Shown piece by piece: positions 32,793 to 41,850 of a stretch of 64,000 nt of DNA. Origin of the DNA: Pseudomonas parasichuanensis (GTDB taxonomy: Bacteria; Pseudomonadota; Gammaproteobacteria; Pseudomonadales; Pseudomonadaceae); contig NZ_BQHO01000017.1 of NCBI RefSeq assembly GCF_021601385.1, forward strand, positions 54,279-118,278, given 5' to 3'. A model generated the notes under the pieces. It was not told the DNA's origin and made no database searches. It worked only from the letters and a program-made list of their open reading frames with translations. Made by a program: the position numbers and the translations under genes. Position 1 is the first letter of the stretch, and each line of letters starts with the position of its first letter.

Positions 32793-35700
32793 TTAGTAAT
32801 GTTCCTCAATATAGGAATATGCCTTCTCGAACAGTTCTTTGTCCTTGCTTAGGCCAAACTGCGCCAAAGTCAGCATAAGTGCTTTCTGGATTTCGCGTGG
32901 GCCACTGTTGGAGTTCTGCCAGCCCTCAAAGCGAGTAGCGTTCACAATTTTATCGATCTGCTCAACCACATCACCAATTAGCTTCGGCGTGGTTTCCGGA
33001 CGCGTTTCCAAGAAGAGTTTGGTCAGTGCCTGCTTCTTGTCTGCTTCCGTTACCACCGCGTCACCAGTTTCACGCTCGGCCTGCACCGTATCTTTGGCGG
33101 CATCCAGTAGGCCCTTGAGCCAATCGATGGCTTTGATTACACCCGCTTCGTATTCTCGGCGCAATTTCTCCAAGCGCTCGCCCAGCTCGACAAATACAGC
33201 TTCGCGATGGCCGCGCAGACGTCCCATCAGGTCTATTTCCAGCCGACGGGCACGTTTTTCCTGCTCTTTCTCGGTCAGGGTGAAGATCGCGTGTTCATCC
33301 ATGATCAGCTCATCGATGTCATCACGTATGCGACTGATATCGGTGTGCTCGTGAATCATCTTGATGGTCTCGGGCCCCAACGCGGCCCAGACCAGCGCCC
33401 CCGTTTGACCAACCGGGCGTACTGATTCATAGATTTGCGCCAGCCATTTGTAATCCTGGCGATAGGGCGTCAGGAAAGGGTCGGGGTTGATGGCCGACCA
33501 GAGTTTGGCCAGCACGCCAAAGGCTGCGGCAAAGTCATCGCGCTTTTTATTGTCCGGCAAGCACTCCTGTGCGGCCAGGATTCCGTCGAAACCTGCAAGG
33601 GTGCGATCCACGTTCGGGAAGAAAGCTAGGCACAGCTTCAACTGCTCTGGCAGCAACTCCTTGAATTTCTCGATGCCTTCGACAATCCCGTCGATCTCTT
33701 CCGGGTTATAAGCCAGCGCCGTTCGCAGGTTTTCGAATACGCCCAGATAATCGATGATCAGACCCATACGTTTGACCACTCCGTCCGCCTCATACAGGCG
33801 GTTGGTGCGGCACATGGCCTGCAGCAAGGTATGGTCGCGCAGCGGTTTATCCAGGTACATGCAGTAGCAGATCGGCGCATCGAAACCAGTCAGCAGCTTG
33901 GCAGTCACGATCAGCAGTTGCAGAGGCTGTTTCGGGTCTTTGTAGGTTTCCAGCAGGCTTTTCTGCGCCTGCTCTTCACCATCGAATTTCTGCCAGCGCT
34001 CAAAGTCGGCTTGCTTGATCGGTAGATCGAGCTCTTCCTTCCACTTGTTCCAGTCCTTGTTGAGCTTGCCGTTCTCATCCTTCACCGGAGCCTGGTCGAG
34101 GTTCATGACCACCTCCAATGCGTCGAAACCCAGCTTGTTACCAAGTAGGTAATACATCTGCACGCAGGCATCGCGGTCATAGACCACCACCATGGCCTTC
34201 ATCTTTTTCGGCTGCACATGGCTGGTGAGGTGTTCGGCAATGTCGGCGCTGATGGCCTCCATGCGTTTCGGTGCCTTGAGCATCACTGCCAGCTTACCGG
34301 CGCGTTTGGACAGGACGGCCTTTTCGTCGTCGTCCAGATTGTTGTCTTTGACCAGTTGCTCGAACTCGTCGTTGATCGCCTCACGGTCGACCCGTAATTC
34401 GGCTAAACGGGGCTCGAACTTAACCGGGTTAGTGGCACCGTCGCGGATCGATTGTTTATAGCTGTAGCGGTTCATATAGCGGCCAGGGTCTTCATCGGCG
34501 CCGAACAGCTTGAAGGTGTTGCGCTCGATGCCGGAGATCGGTGTACCGGTGAGGCCGTAGAAGTGGGCGTTGGGCAACGCCCAGCGCATCTTCTCGCCCA
34601 GACCGCCTTCCTGGGTGCGGTGGGCTTCATCCACCAGCACGATGATGTTGTTGCGACTGTTTAGGCCAGCCAGGTTGTTTTCATCAATCTCAACATCTTT
34701 GAATTTGAAAATGGTGGTGATGAGGATACCGCGGCTGTCCTGCTCGATATATTCACCGAGTTTTTTGCAGCTCTGCACCTTGACCAGGTTTTTTACGTCA
34801 GCGCCGCCGAAGGTCTCGCTGATCTGGCTATCCAGGTCGCGGCGGTCGACCACGATCAGCACGGTGGGATTTTTCAGCTCGCTGTCGGCACGCAGCATCT
34901 TGGCCGCATAGAGCATTAGCAAAGATTTACCTGAACCTTGGAAGTGCCAGATCAACCCCTTTTTCGGGTACCCCTGTTTGACGCGCCCGACAATCAGTTT
35001 GGCCGTCTCGAACTGCGGGTAGCGTGGCAGCACCTTGACGCGTTTGGGCGGCGTGTCTTTACCAGTTTTATGGGTAGAAAACAGCGCGAATGAGGCCAGT
35101 AGCTGTAAGAGGGTTTGCGGATTCAATAGCCCTTCGGCGCTCGCCAGCACGGAGGCCAAGGTGGTGGGAATATCCCCACGCTGATCGGTGTGATGCCAGG
35201 GTCCCCAATCCTTGACGCCGGCATTGATCGCGCCGTATGCAAAGGTTCTTCCCTCGCTGGCGAAGCACAGCAGGTTGGGCACGAAGAAGGCCTGCACATG
35301 CTGCCAATAGTGCTTCTTACCGCCCATGAAATCGGCGGCACCGTCCTGCCAACTGACGCTGGGGCGAGTGGCGCTTTTCACTTCGCCGACGACCAGCGGG
35401 ATACCGTTTACATACAGCACAATATCGAAGTATACCTCGCCAGCCGCTAAATAGCGCACCTGCTGGGCTACCACAAAATGGTTATTGTCGAGATTGTCAA
35501 AGTCGATCAGGTTGATAGTGACGTGTTCACCATTCTCGCCGAATGGCAAAGTCTTCTCCGCCAGCAGCCACGTCTGGAAGTTCTCATTGGCCCGGACTAA
35601 GCCACTATGCGGGGCCTCCAGCAGTACCCCGCGCAGCTTGTGAATCACCTCATCGGCGTAATCCGGCTGTTGACCGATAGCTGGGTTTAATGCGCACAAC

Positions 35701-35843
35701 GCGTCTTTGAGCCACTCATCGACAAAGATATCCTGCGCCTTTTTAGGCAGGCTCTCGCCGTGGCAGTAATTCCACTTTACCCCGCTTAAATTTTTTAAAC
35801 GGTCGATAATTCCATTTTCGGTGACGGCTTGTTCGCTAAACAC
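32793..35843 (-). CDS. hsdR: Type I restriction endonuclease, subunit R
   Basis: A 1016-aa HsdR. The N-terminal nuclease domain has the PD-(D/E)xK Lys motif in LVVGEVKSATRPS. It is followed by the SF2 translocase: Walker A in FQGSGKSLLMLYAAK, DEAH box in VLVDEAHRTQEGG, TGTPI motif III, and motif VI in QAMCRTNRLY. A C-terminal helical domain joins the methylase core. It cuts DNA at a distance after ATP-driven translocation. Start is GTG at 35843, sharing one base with the hsdS stop, so translation is coupled. Last cistron of the operon. Confidence 0.95.
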   Translation of the reverse strand: MFSEQAVTENGIIDRLKNLSGVKWNYCHGESLPKKAQDIFVDEWLKDALCALNPAIGQQPDYADEVIHKLRGVLLEAPHSGLVRANENFQTWLLAEKTLPFGENGEHVTINLIDFDNLDNNHFVVAQQVRYLAAGEVYFDIVLYVNGIPLVVGEVKSATRPSVSWQDGAADFMGGKKHYWQHVQAFFVPNLLCFASEGRTFAYGAINAGVKDWGPWHHTDQRGDIPTTLASVLASAEGLLNPQTLLQLLASFALFSTHKTGKDTPPKRVKVLPRYPQFETAKLIVGRVKQGYPKKGLIWHFQGSGKSLLMLYAAKMLRADSELKNPTVLIVVDRRDLDSQISETFGGADVKNLVKVQSCKKLGEYIEQDSRGILITTIFKFKDVEIDENNLAGLNSRNNIIVLVDEAHRTQEGGLGEKMRWALPNAHFYGLTGTPISGIERNTFKLFGADEDPGRYMNRYSYKQSIRDGATNPVKFEPRLAELRVDREAINDEFEQLVKDNNLDDDEKAVLSKRAGKLAVMLKAPKRMEAISADIAEHLTSHVQPKKMKAMVVVYDRDACVQMYYLLGNKLGFDALEVVMNLDQAPVKDENGKLNKDWNKWKEELDLPIKQADFERWQKFDGEEQAQKSLLETYKDPKQPLQLLIVTAKLLTGFDAPICYCMYLDKPLRDHTLLQAMCRTNRLYEADGVVKRMGLIIDYLGVFENLRTALAYNPEEIDGIVEGIEKFKELLPEQLKLCLAFFPNVDRTLAGFDGILAAQECLPDNKKRDDFAAAFGVLAKLWSAINPDPFLTPYRQDYKWLAQIYESVRPVGQTGALVWAALGPETIKMIHEHTDISRIRDDIDELIMDEHAIFTLTEKEQEKRARRLEIDLMGRLRGHREAVFVELGERLEKLRREYEAGVIKAIDWLKGLLDAAKDTVQAERETGDAVVTEADKKQALTKLFLETRPETTPKLIGDVVEQIDKIVNATRFEGWQNSNSGPREIQKALMLTLAQFGLSKDKELFEKAYSYIEEHY

Positions 35844-37003
35844 TATTGATCTCCAATATCGCTACCGTTTCCAACTAAACTCCGAAGCCTGAAAAACTCC
35901 GCCAGCTTACCCTCAAGAATCAACCTTTCTTGAGTCAACGAGTTAATAAGTGAGACGAAGCTTACCTTCTCGTCGCGTGGCGGGTAAGGGAAAAGTATGC
36001 TGTCCGCCTTGTTTTTATTCAATTTTGGCTGAGCTGTACCTGTAAGATGCGGGGATATGTCCATACACTCAAATAAAGCCACTATATAATCAATATCAAT
36101 AACATCTTTAGGCTTGTACACATGAGCATGATTATTTACAAAAGACTTACCTTCGACCTTGAAAGCAATAGGCGTTTTTCTTTCGACTAAATTAGCCCCA
36201 TCTTCAGAAAGTAGTAATATAGGCTCATCAAATATGTGCCTATCAACATAATCAATGATTCCCGATGCACCGTAGTACGGGATCCCTCCAGAAATCTTCT
36301 TCCTGTCAGAAGACTTAATTGGAACTCGCATACTGTCTTTATTTATAAAAATATCTTCGAGCGAAACGATTTTCCAACTACCAGATAGTCTTCCATTCGG
36401 TATATCACTTGCAAGTCCAGCCTCTCGACCTCTTTGCAAAAATGAGCTAATTATTCGCCTTCTCAAATCATCAAGAGCAACTAGCGCATCCTGAACATGA
36501 AAGATATTTAACTGCAAAGACGCAAATACATCCACAAGAGCCCGCTGCCTTTCCTTCGTAGGCACTTTGAACTCTTGCCTCTCAAGCGCCTTCCATTTTA
36601 TTGTTGGAGAAAGAGAGCCTTCGGAAATAGAAACCGCACGATTCATAAATACATCAGACTGCATAAAAAACGGCAGAAACTCAGGAACTACTTTCTCCGG
36701 CTTTGCTTCCAGGACCATCGCATGAGCTGAGCAAATACAGTCCCAATCCGCTACGGCAACCTTGCGTTGATAAGCACGACGCTTACCAAAGATAATTTGG
36801 CCCTTTTTAACCAAAAGCTTTTGCCCAGCCACATCACTGGGCACACCATGTCGCTTGATCTTTAAGCTCTCTGGATCCAGATGCTCTAAACCAACATAAA
36901 CTTCATGTTCGGTTTCGCTGGGCTCGACGCGCTTAGAAATATGTTTCGCAATATCGCCGAATTTTACCGTTTGCCAGCCCTCAGGCAACTGCTGCTTTGT
37001 CAT
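35843..37003 (-). CDS. hsdS: Type I restriction specificity subunit S
   Basis: A 386-aa HsdS with two target-recognition domains. TRD1 covers about 8-150 (LPEGWQTVKFGDIAKHIS, ending EGSLSPTIKWKALERQEFKVP); the central conserved helix follows, LVALDDLRRRIISSFLQRG. TRD2 (about 205-345) opens with SGSWKIVSLEDIF and includes GIPYYGASGIIDYV. It dictates the split recognition sequence for both methylation and cleavage. The gene is AT-rich relative to hsdM and hsdR, usual for exchangeable TRDs. It overlaps hsdM by four bases. Confidence 0.92.
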   Translation of the reverse strand: MTKQQLPEGWQTVKFGDIAKHISKRVEPSETEHEVYVGLEHLDPESLKIKRHGVPSDVAGQKLLVKKGQIIFGKRRAYQRKVAVADWDCICSAHAMVLEAKPEKVVPEFLPFFMQSDVFMNRAVSISEGSLSPTIKWKALERQEFKVPTKERQRALVDVFASLQLNIFHVQDALVALDDLRRRIISSFLQRGREAGLASDIPNGRLSGSWKIVSLEDIFINKDSMRVPIKSSDRKKISGGIPYYGASGIIDYVDRHIFDEPILLLSEDGANLVERKTPIAFKVEGKSFVNNHAHVYKPKDVIDIDYIVALFECMDISPHLTGTAQPKLNKNKADSILFPYPPRDEKVSFVSLINSLTQERLILEGKLAEFFRLRSLVGNGSDIGDQ

Positions 37004-38535
37004 TTATTGCTCACCTCGTACCCCATTTCTGCGAGGCTTTTAAATAACTTAATAGTCTGCCTCTTTAGCTGAACCCTGCTGATTTTCCAGGCTTCAATGG
37101 CATGTTCAATATCGTGCACTTCTTCATCGCTGCGGGTCTGCACATAAAGTGGAATCGACAGATTGTGCTGATTCTCGCGAATCGTCTCGATATCCACTAA
37201 CTCGGTAATGGCTAGCTGCTTGCCCGGGGCAAAGTAGGCTTCGGTGAGCACAGCCAGGTCGTCATCCGAGAGCCGACTATGAGAGCGCTCGCGGGTGACA
37301 TGTTCGATACCATTGATAAACAGGACTTTGCCTTTGCGCTCAGTGGGTTTGTTGCAGTTGAGCACCACCACGCAAGACTCCATCGGCGAGTTGTAGAACA
37401 GGTTGGGGCCGAGGCCGATCACTGCTTCGATAATGTCTGACTCAATGACCTGTTTGCGAATGGCTTGCTCCGAGTCGCGGAACAGCACACCGTGGGGCCA
37501 TAGCATGGCGGCGCGGCCGGTGTCGGGCTTCAGACTTTTGATGATATGGGTGTAAAAGCCATAGTCGGCGCAGCCCTGCGGTGGCACTCCGTAGAGGTTG
37601 CGACCATAGGGGTCAGCAGCGAACTTGTCGCGGTTCCACTTTTTGATGGAGTACGGCGGGTTGGCGAAAATCACATCGAACAGTTTGAGTTGATCGTCCT
37701 CGATAAACTTTGGCTCTGCCAGGGTGTCTCCGCGCAAAACTTCAAACTCTTCAATCTCGTGCAGGAACATGTTCATACGGGCGATTGCAGAGGTGAGCAA
37801 GTTCACTTCTTGACCGTAGAGTTTGACGCTGCGCCACTCTTGGTTTTGCGCTGCAGGCCCCTTGCTTGCTGCACGTAGGTCCATCACTGCATTAAGCAAC
37901 ATGCCGCCAGTACCGCAGGTGGGATCATAGGCAGTTTCCCCGGGTTTGAGGCCCATGATACGAGTCATCAGGTGAACCACTGTACGGTTGGTGTAGAACT
38001 CGGCAGCGGTGTGACCGGAGTCGTCGGCAAACTTTTTTATGAGGTATTCGTAGGCTTCGCCCAAGTCGTCCTGAGCCACCGACTTGATGCCCAGAGGGAT
38101 CTTGTTAAAGTGTTGAATCAGGTCGGCCAGCAGGTGATCGGGCAGGCGCTCCTTGTTGGTCCACTGAGCGTCGCCGAATACGCCGTGCAGGCGTTCGTTG
38201 TGGGTCTCGATCAGGCGCAAAGCATTTTGGATGGCTTCGCCAATATTCTTTCTAGTGTGGCGCACCTTTTCCCAACGCGCCTCCTGAGGAATATGGAAGC
38301 GGTGAAACATAGGCATGACGGCATAGTCGGCATCACCTTCGCTGACCTCCATGGCCTCGACATACTCTTCCAGGTAAACGTCGGACAGGCGTTTATAGAA
38401 CAGTAGCGGGAAGATGTACTGCTTGTAGTCGGAGGCATCGATCTGCCCACGCAGGAACTCGGCTGCGCCCCATAAGAGGTCTTCGAGTTTCTTTTTATCG
38501 AGGCTTGAGGCCTGGTATTTCTGGTACTCAATCAT
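37000..38535 (-). CDS. hsdM: Type I DNA adenine methyltransferase HsdM (NPPY type, second methylase)
   Basis: A 511-aa N6-adenine methylase. HsdM N-terminal domain LEDLLWGAAEFLRGQIDAS (about 18-36), SAM motif I in YDPTCGTGGMLL (about 215-226), catalytic NPPY in VIFANPPYSIKKW. It is directly followed by hsdS with an ATGA overlap, so it is the likely partner of HsdS and HsdR. A TTG at 38568 with GAGG upstream is an alternative start adding 11 residues. Confidence 0.93.
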   Translation of the reverse strand: MIEYQKYQASSLDKKKLEDLLWGAAEFLRGQIDASDYKQYIFPLLFYKRLSDVYLEEYVEAMEVSEGDADYAVMPMFHRFHIPQEARWEKVRHTRKNIGEAIQNALRLIETHNERLHGVFGDAQWTNKERLPDHLLADLIQHFNKIPLGIKSVAQDDLGEAYEYLIKKFADDSGHTAAEFYTNRTVVHLMTRIMGLKPGETAYDPTCGTGGMLLNAVMDLRAASKGPAAQNQEWRSVKLYGQEVNLLTSAIARMNMFLHEIEEFEVLRGDTLAEPKFIEDDQLKLFDVIFANPPYSIKKWNRDKFAADPYGRNLYGVPPQGCADYGFYTHIIKSLKPDTGRAAMLWPHGVLFRDSEQAIRKQVIESDIIEAVIGLGPNLFYNSPMESCVVVLNCNKPTERKGKVLFINGIEHVTRERSHSRLSDDDLAVLTEAYFAPGKQLAITELVDIETIRENQHNLSIPLYVQTRSDEEVHDIEHAIEAWKISRVQLKRQTIKLFKSLAEMGYEVSNK

Positions 38536-38590
38536 TTTTTCTGGTCTTATCTGATAGCTGATGAGCAAGTTGCCTCAGGTCAGCGAGGCG

Positions 38591-38926
38591 TTACTCAGCG
38601 CCGTTGGCGTCTTCATGGTGGCGCTGCTGGTTAAACTGCTCATATTGGAACTCGGCGTATCCTTTGGCCATGTCGTGAGCGATCCACCCAGCATTTTCGA
38701 GAATGCCGCGGTCGTTCAAGGGGAAGCCATTTAGCCTTTTCATCCAGTCGGCCATGGACATGAGAGTCCGGCGCATGGCCTGCACCTCGAAAGACACCAG
38801 GTATTGCTCGACCATGTTGCCCAAAACGGGGAGTTCGCCTGCCGTGAGATAGTTCTTGGCGTTGACGATATCCTGCTTGCGCACCTTTTCACCGTGCCAG
38901 TTGGTCAGTCCCGTATCCGTGCTCAT
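38591..38926 (-). pseudogene. RhuM-family C-terminal fragment (111 aa)
   Basis: A 111-aa ORF matching the C-terminal part of RhuM-family proteins as I know them: NWHGEKVRKQDIVNAKNYL, the MADWMKRLNGF motif and ILENAGWIAHDMAKGYAEFQ. Full RhuM proteins are about 330 aa; the N-terminal two-thirds are missing. The ORF has its own ATG, overlapping the upstream methylase stop by four bases, so it may still be expressed as a small protein. RhuM genes are often carried inside type I restriction operons. Confidence 0.65.
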
Positions 38927-40422
38927 AGCTCAAATCCTTCCTTGATCAGAAGTTCTTCCAGCTCCTGCTCAGCCTGCTCCAGTGCAGCCAGCTTCTGCTG
39001 GAAAACTCTCAGAGCCTCTTCAACATTGGCGGTTTCTTCTTCTAGCGGCTTTTGCAAATAGCTAGCGATGTTCAAATTAAAGTCGTTTTCTACGATTTCC
39101 CTCAGTGGCACCCATCGCGCTAGGCCTTCCAATGCTGTGGCACATGGACCTTGCTGATACTGCTCCAGGAAGATCTGGTAAATCTGATCCGCCTGGGCAT
39201 TACTCAAGGTGTTCTGGGCACGTCCTTTGGTGAAAATCTCCTCAGCATTGATGATCAATACGTGGTCACGATGCTCATCAGGGCGCTGCTTGCGCAGCAG
39301 CAAGATGCAAGCCGGTATAGTGGTGCCGTAAAATAGGTTGGGGGCCACACCAATTATGGCTTCAATGCGGTTCTCTTTGAGCAGACTGGTGCGGATGCGG
39401 CCCTCGGCAGCACCGCGAAACAGCACGCCATGAGGCAGCACAACCGTCATGCGCCCATCGGCATTGAGCGAGGCGAACATGTGCTGCACCCAAGCGAAGT
39501 CACCGTTGGTTTTCGGAGCCAGGCCGTATCTGTTGCGACTGTAGGCGTCCGCCGCCCAATGTTCATGTCCCCACTCACTGAGGCTGAACGGTGGATTGGC
39601 GATCACGCAATCAAAGGTTTCGAGCTGGTCATGGTTCAGAAACTTGGGCTCGCGCAGGGTATCGCCGCGAACAATCTCGAAGTCCTCCTGACCATGGAGA
39701 AACAGGTTCATGCGGGCAATGGCTTCAGTCGTCAGATTTTTTTCCTGACCTTTGAGCTTAAGCAGCCGAGGATCGCCCGCGTTTTCTCGAACGTGGTGTA
39801 TGGTCTCCAGCAACATGCCGCCCGTGCCGCAAGCCGGGTCATAAACGCTTTCGCCCGCCCTGGGGTCAAGAATGTTGACCATAAGCCGCACAATAGTCCG
39901 CGGGGTGTAGAACTCGCCGGCCTTCTTGTTGGCTTTGTCGGCAAAGCGCTTGATCAGATATTCGTAGGCGCGCCCCATATCGTCGTTTCGAACACTGGCA
40001 ACCCCTAGATCGACTTTGTTGAAGTGATTGAGCAGAGTGGCTAGCAGCTCATCCGGTAGGCGGTCTTTGTTGGTCCAGCTGGCATCTCCGAAGATCCCAT
40101 GCAATTGGGTGTTAGCTTTCTCTATGCTTAGAAAAGCGTCCTTGAGTGCCTTGCCGATATCGTGGGACCTGTCGAACACGTCATCCCAGTGGCTGCCAAA
40201 AGGAACCTGGATACGATGGAAGATTTTCTCGCGAGCCAGCTCTGCGCTTCCGACCTTGGCGAGCACCTCTTCAAACTCTTCGTCATATACATCGCAAATC
40301 CGTTTGAAAAACAAGATCGGAAAAATGTAGGTTTTGTAGTCGGAAGCGTCTATGGGGCCAGTGATGATGTGCGCGGCGTGCCATAGGTGGGCTTCAAGGT
40401 CTTTTAATTTAATCAGGGTCAT
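38923..40422 (-). CDS. hsdM: Type I DNA adenine methyltransferase HsdM (NPPF type, first methylase)
   Basis: A 499-aa N6-adenine methylase, first gene of the operon. N-terminal domain LEAHLWHAAHIITGPIDAS, SAM motif in YDPACGTGGMLLETI, catalytic NPPF in CVIANPPFSLSEWG, and a coiled C-terminus (ALRVFQQKLAALEQAEQELE) for HsdS contact. It is clearly a homologue of, but quite divergent from, the second HsdM in the operon. No second hsdS or hsdR accompanies it. ATG 40422 was chosen over an upstream frame that starts at 40491. Confidence 0.92.
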   Translation of the reverse strand: MTLIKLKDLEAHLWHAAHIITGPIDASDYKTYIFPILFFKRICDVYDEEFEEVLAKVGSAELAREKIFHRIQVPFGSHWDDVFDRSHDIGKALKDAFLSIEKANTQLHGIFGDASWTNKDRLPDELLATLLNHFNKVDLGVASVRNDDMGRAYEYLIKRFADKANKKAGEFYTPRTIVRLMVNILDPRAGESVYDPACGTGGMLLETIHHVRENAGDPRLLKLKGQEKNLTTEAIARMNLFLHGQEDFEIVRGDTLREPKFLNHDQLETFDCVIANPPFSLSEWGHEHWAADAYSRNRYGLAPKTNGDFAWVQHMFASLNADGRMTVVLPHGVLFRGAAEGRIRTSLLKENRIEAIIGVAPNLFYGTTIPACILLLRKQRPDEHRDHVLIINAEEIFTKGRAQNTLSNAQADQIYQIFLEQYQQGPCATALEGLARWVPLREIVENDFNLNIASYLQKPLEEETANVEEALRVFQQKLAALEQAEQELEELLIKEGFEL

Positions 40423-40795
40423 TTTTACTCGAAAAAATCTTGAGCAGCTGTTCGGGTAGCCTGCCCCGCTGGCTGGCTGGGGATGGGCCAAGTGTACTGG
40501 ATATCATCGGATAGGAGGCCAGCATCTCGATGCCTATGGAAGCCTTAACGCTGGAAATGTGGAAACGCTTTAGCTTAGGCAAGACAATTGGCAGCGATTT
40601 CGCTCAGCCCGTCCCCGAATCAGGACCCGTACTCCCAGTGACCAAAGGGCGCAGGCAGTCCCTTTCGCACCCCGCCTTTTCCCACAACCTTGCGCCGAGG
40701 CGGGCTTGGGCACGCGAGAGTTGGTATTCCAAAAGGTATTCCAAGGAAATGCAAATTTAAAAATTATGCATATTAATCAATAAATTAATAATTTT
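40423..40795. other. Right end of the island, non-coding
   Basis: 373 bp between hsdM and attR. It should contain the restriction operon promoter, but I see no clear sigma-70 site. Two GGTATTCC octamers lie at 40723-40730 and 40735-40742. The last 45 bp before the repeat are very AT-rich. A 76-codon ORF (40530-40760) has no coding character and is not called. Confidence 0.6.
40723..40742. promoter_or_regulatory. Candidate integrase arm-type sites, right end
   Basis: GGTATTCC twice in direct orientation, 12 bp apart, the same octamer as at the left end beside the integrase gene. They lie 55-70 bp inside the attR core. Confidence 0.6.
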
Positions 40796-40814
40796 GTTCA
40801 AATCCCCCCGGCTC
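40796..40814. other. attR: right attachment core of the island
   Basis: GTTCAAATCCCCCCGGCTC, an exact copy of the ssrA 3' end segment at 25195-25213. It is followed by GTATAAC instead of CACCA, so this side does not contain a tmRNA 3' end. Island length between cores is about 15.6 kb. Confidence 0.88.
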
Positions 40815-40975
40815 GTATAACACTTTAAAAGCATAACCGCTCTGAAAAACTCAAAACGACCACTGTGCGCTATCCCTCCCAACCTTGGAGCGAGCACAAC
40901 GCACAGCAATTCTGCCACCTGCATCACTGGCTTAGCCAAAAGCCCCACACAATAAGCGTCGCAGCCTCAATCAAA

Positions 40976-41635
40976 TCAAGCGTGCCCCTGAGCGTCTTCG
41001 GTAGCTTTCACTGGCACGATAAAAATATCGCGAGCAACGTTGCCTACAGTGTTGGTAGTCACAGAGTCAAAAGCAGCTCCGACGATTCCTCCCAGAAGAG
41101 GCACAGCTTTCCCTAGGTTGATAGCGCCAGTGCTACCGAACTTGGTCAATAAGCGGAAGCCCACGGCTTGGTTGATTTTGGTCAAGGTGGCGCCAGTAAT
41201 TTTGTTGATCGACGTAACGGCCAATTTGCTAGCCACGTTGATACCAACATCCTTGAGAATGTCTTTTGCCGCATTACCAGCCAGGCAGGTGTAGACCAAC
41301 GTCTTGACGCGGTCATCGAGAGGGTCATGGCCGCCAATGTAGGCAATCGCCGTAATCATCCGCAACTGGACGTACATGACACTGGCCAGGTTGGCCGGAA
41401 TCGCTACCGGGAGCGTGACGATGCCACCGAGGCCGGTAAGGAAGCCCGACGTAGCAGCCTTCGTGTTCTGCCAGCGGATCAGCGAGTTCATGGCGTCTAG
41501 AGGGCAATCATTATTCTTGATGTACTCCTCAGCAAACTCCTGCGCCGTGCCCGTTCCCGGGATCCCGTTCATCGCCTTTTCGAAAGCCCAATCCAGTGCC
41601 TGGTTGAGCGTTGACATTGTCAATTCGGTTGCCAT
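40976..41635 (-). CDS. EcsC-family protein
   Basis: A 219-aa protein of the EcsC family: GFLTGLGGIVTLPVAIPANL (hydrophobic), YVQLRMITAIAYIGGHD, then helical segments with Gly-rich hydrophobic stretches such as GSTGAINLGKAVPLLGGIVG. Function is poorly known; membrane association is likely. It sits just outside attR, preceded by 160 bp with nothing recognisable. M at 41635 was chosen; 41647 and 41617 are alternatives. It may be native or a relic of an older island. Confidence 0.75.
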   Translation of the reverse strand: MATELTMSTLNQALDWAFEKAMNGIPGTGTAQEFAEEYIKNNDCPLDAMNSLIRWQNTKAATSGFLTGLGGIVTLPVAIPANLASVMYVQLRMITAIAYIGGHDPLDDRVKTLVYTCLAGNAAKDILKDVGINVASKLAVTSINKITGATLTKINQAVGFRLLTKFGSTGAINLGKAVPLLGGIVGAAFDSVTTNTVGNVARDIFIVPVKATEDAQGHA

Positions 41636-41794
41636 GCGTCTATCCATCCCTGTGAAATGCCGGCAACCATATCAAAATGCCACTAGCACATCCATGAGCT
41701 ATTTGGAGGGTTGCGAAGATCTTCGAGCCGCTCTTTGCCCACACGAGGCTTGGTCAAAGCGATCAGCGGGCTGCGCGTTTCGACACTTCAAAAA

Positions 41795-41822
41795 TAAACT
41801 GGGCCCGCTTCAAAGCGGGCCC
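41795..41822 (-). terminator. Terminator of the TonB receptor gene
   Basis: GGGCCCGCTTTGAAGCGGGCCC hairpin followed on the minus strand by AGTTTATTTTT, about 29 bp after the receptor stop codon. Confidence 0.8.
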
Positions 41823-41850
41823 ACCCTCACACATAATCGCAGTGCCTCAC

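Noticed and set aside
40530-40760. 76-codon frame before attR
   Set aside because: Irregular composition, no family, and it runs through the candidate integrase sites.
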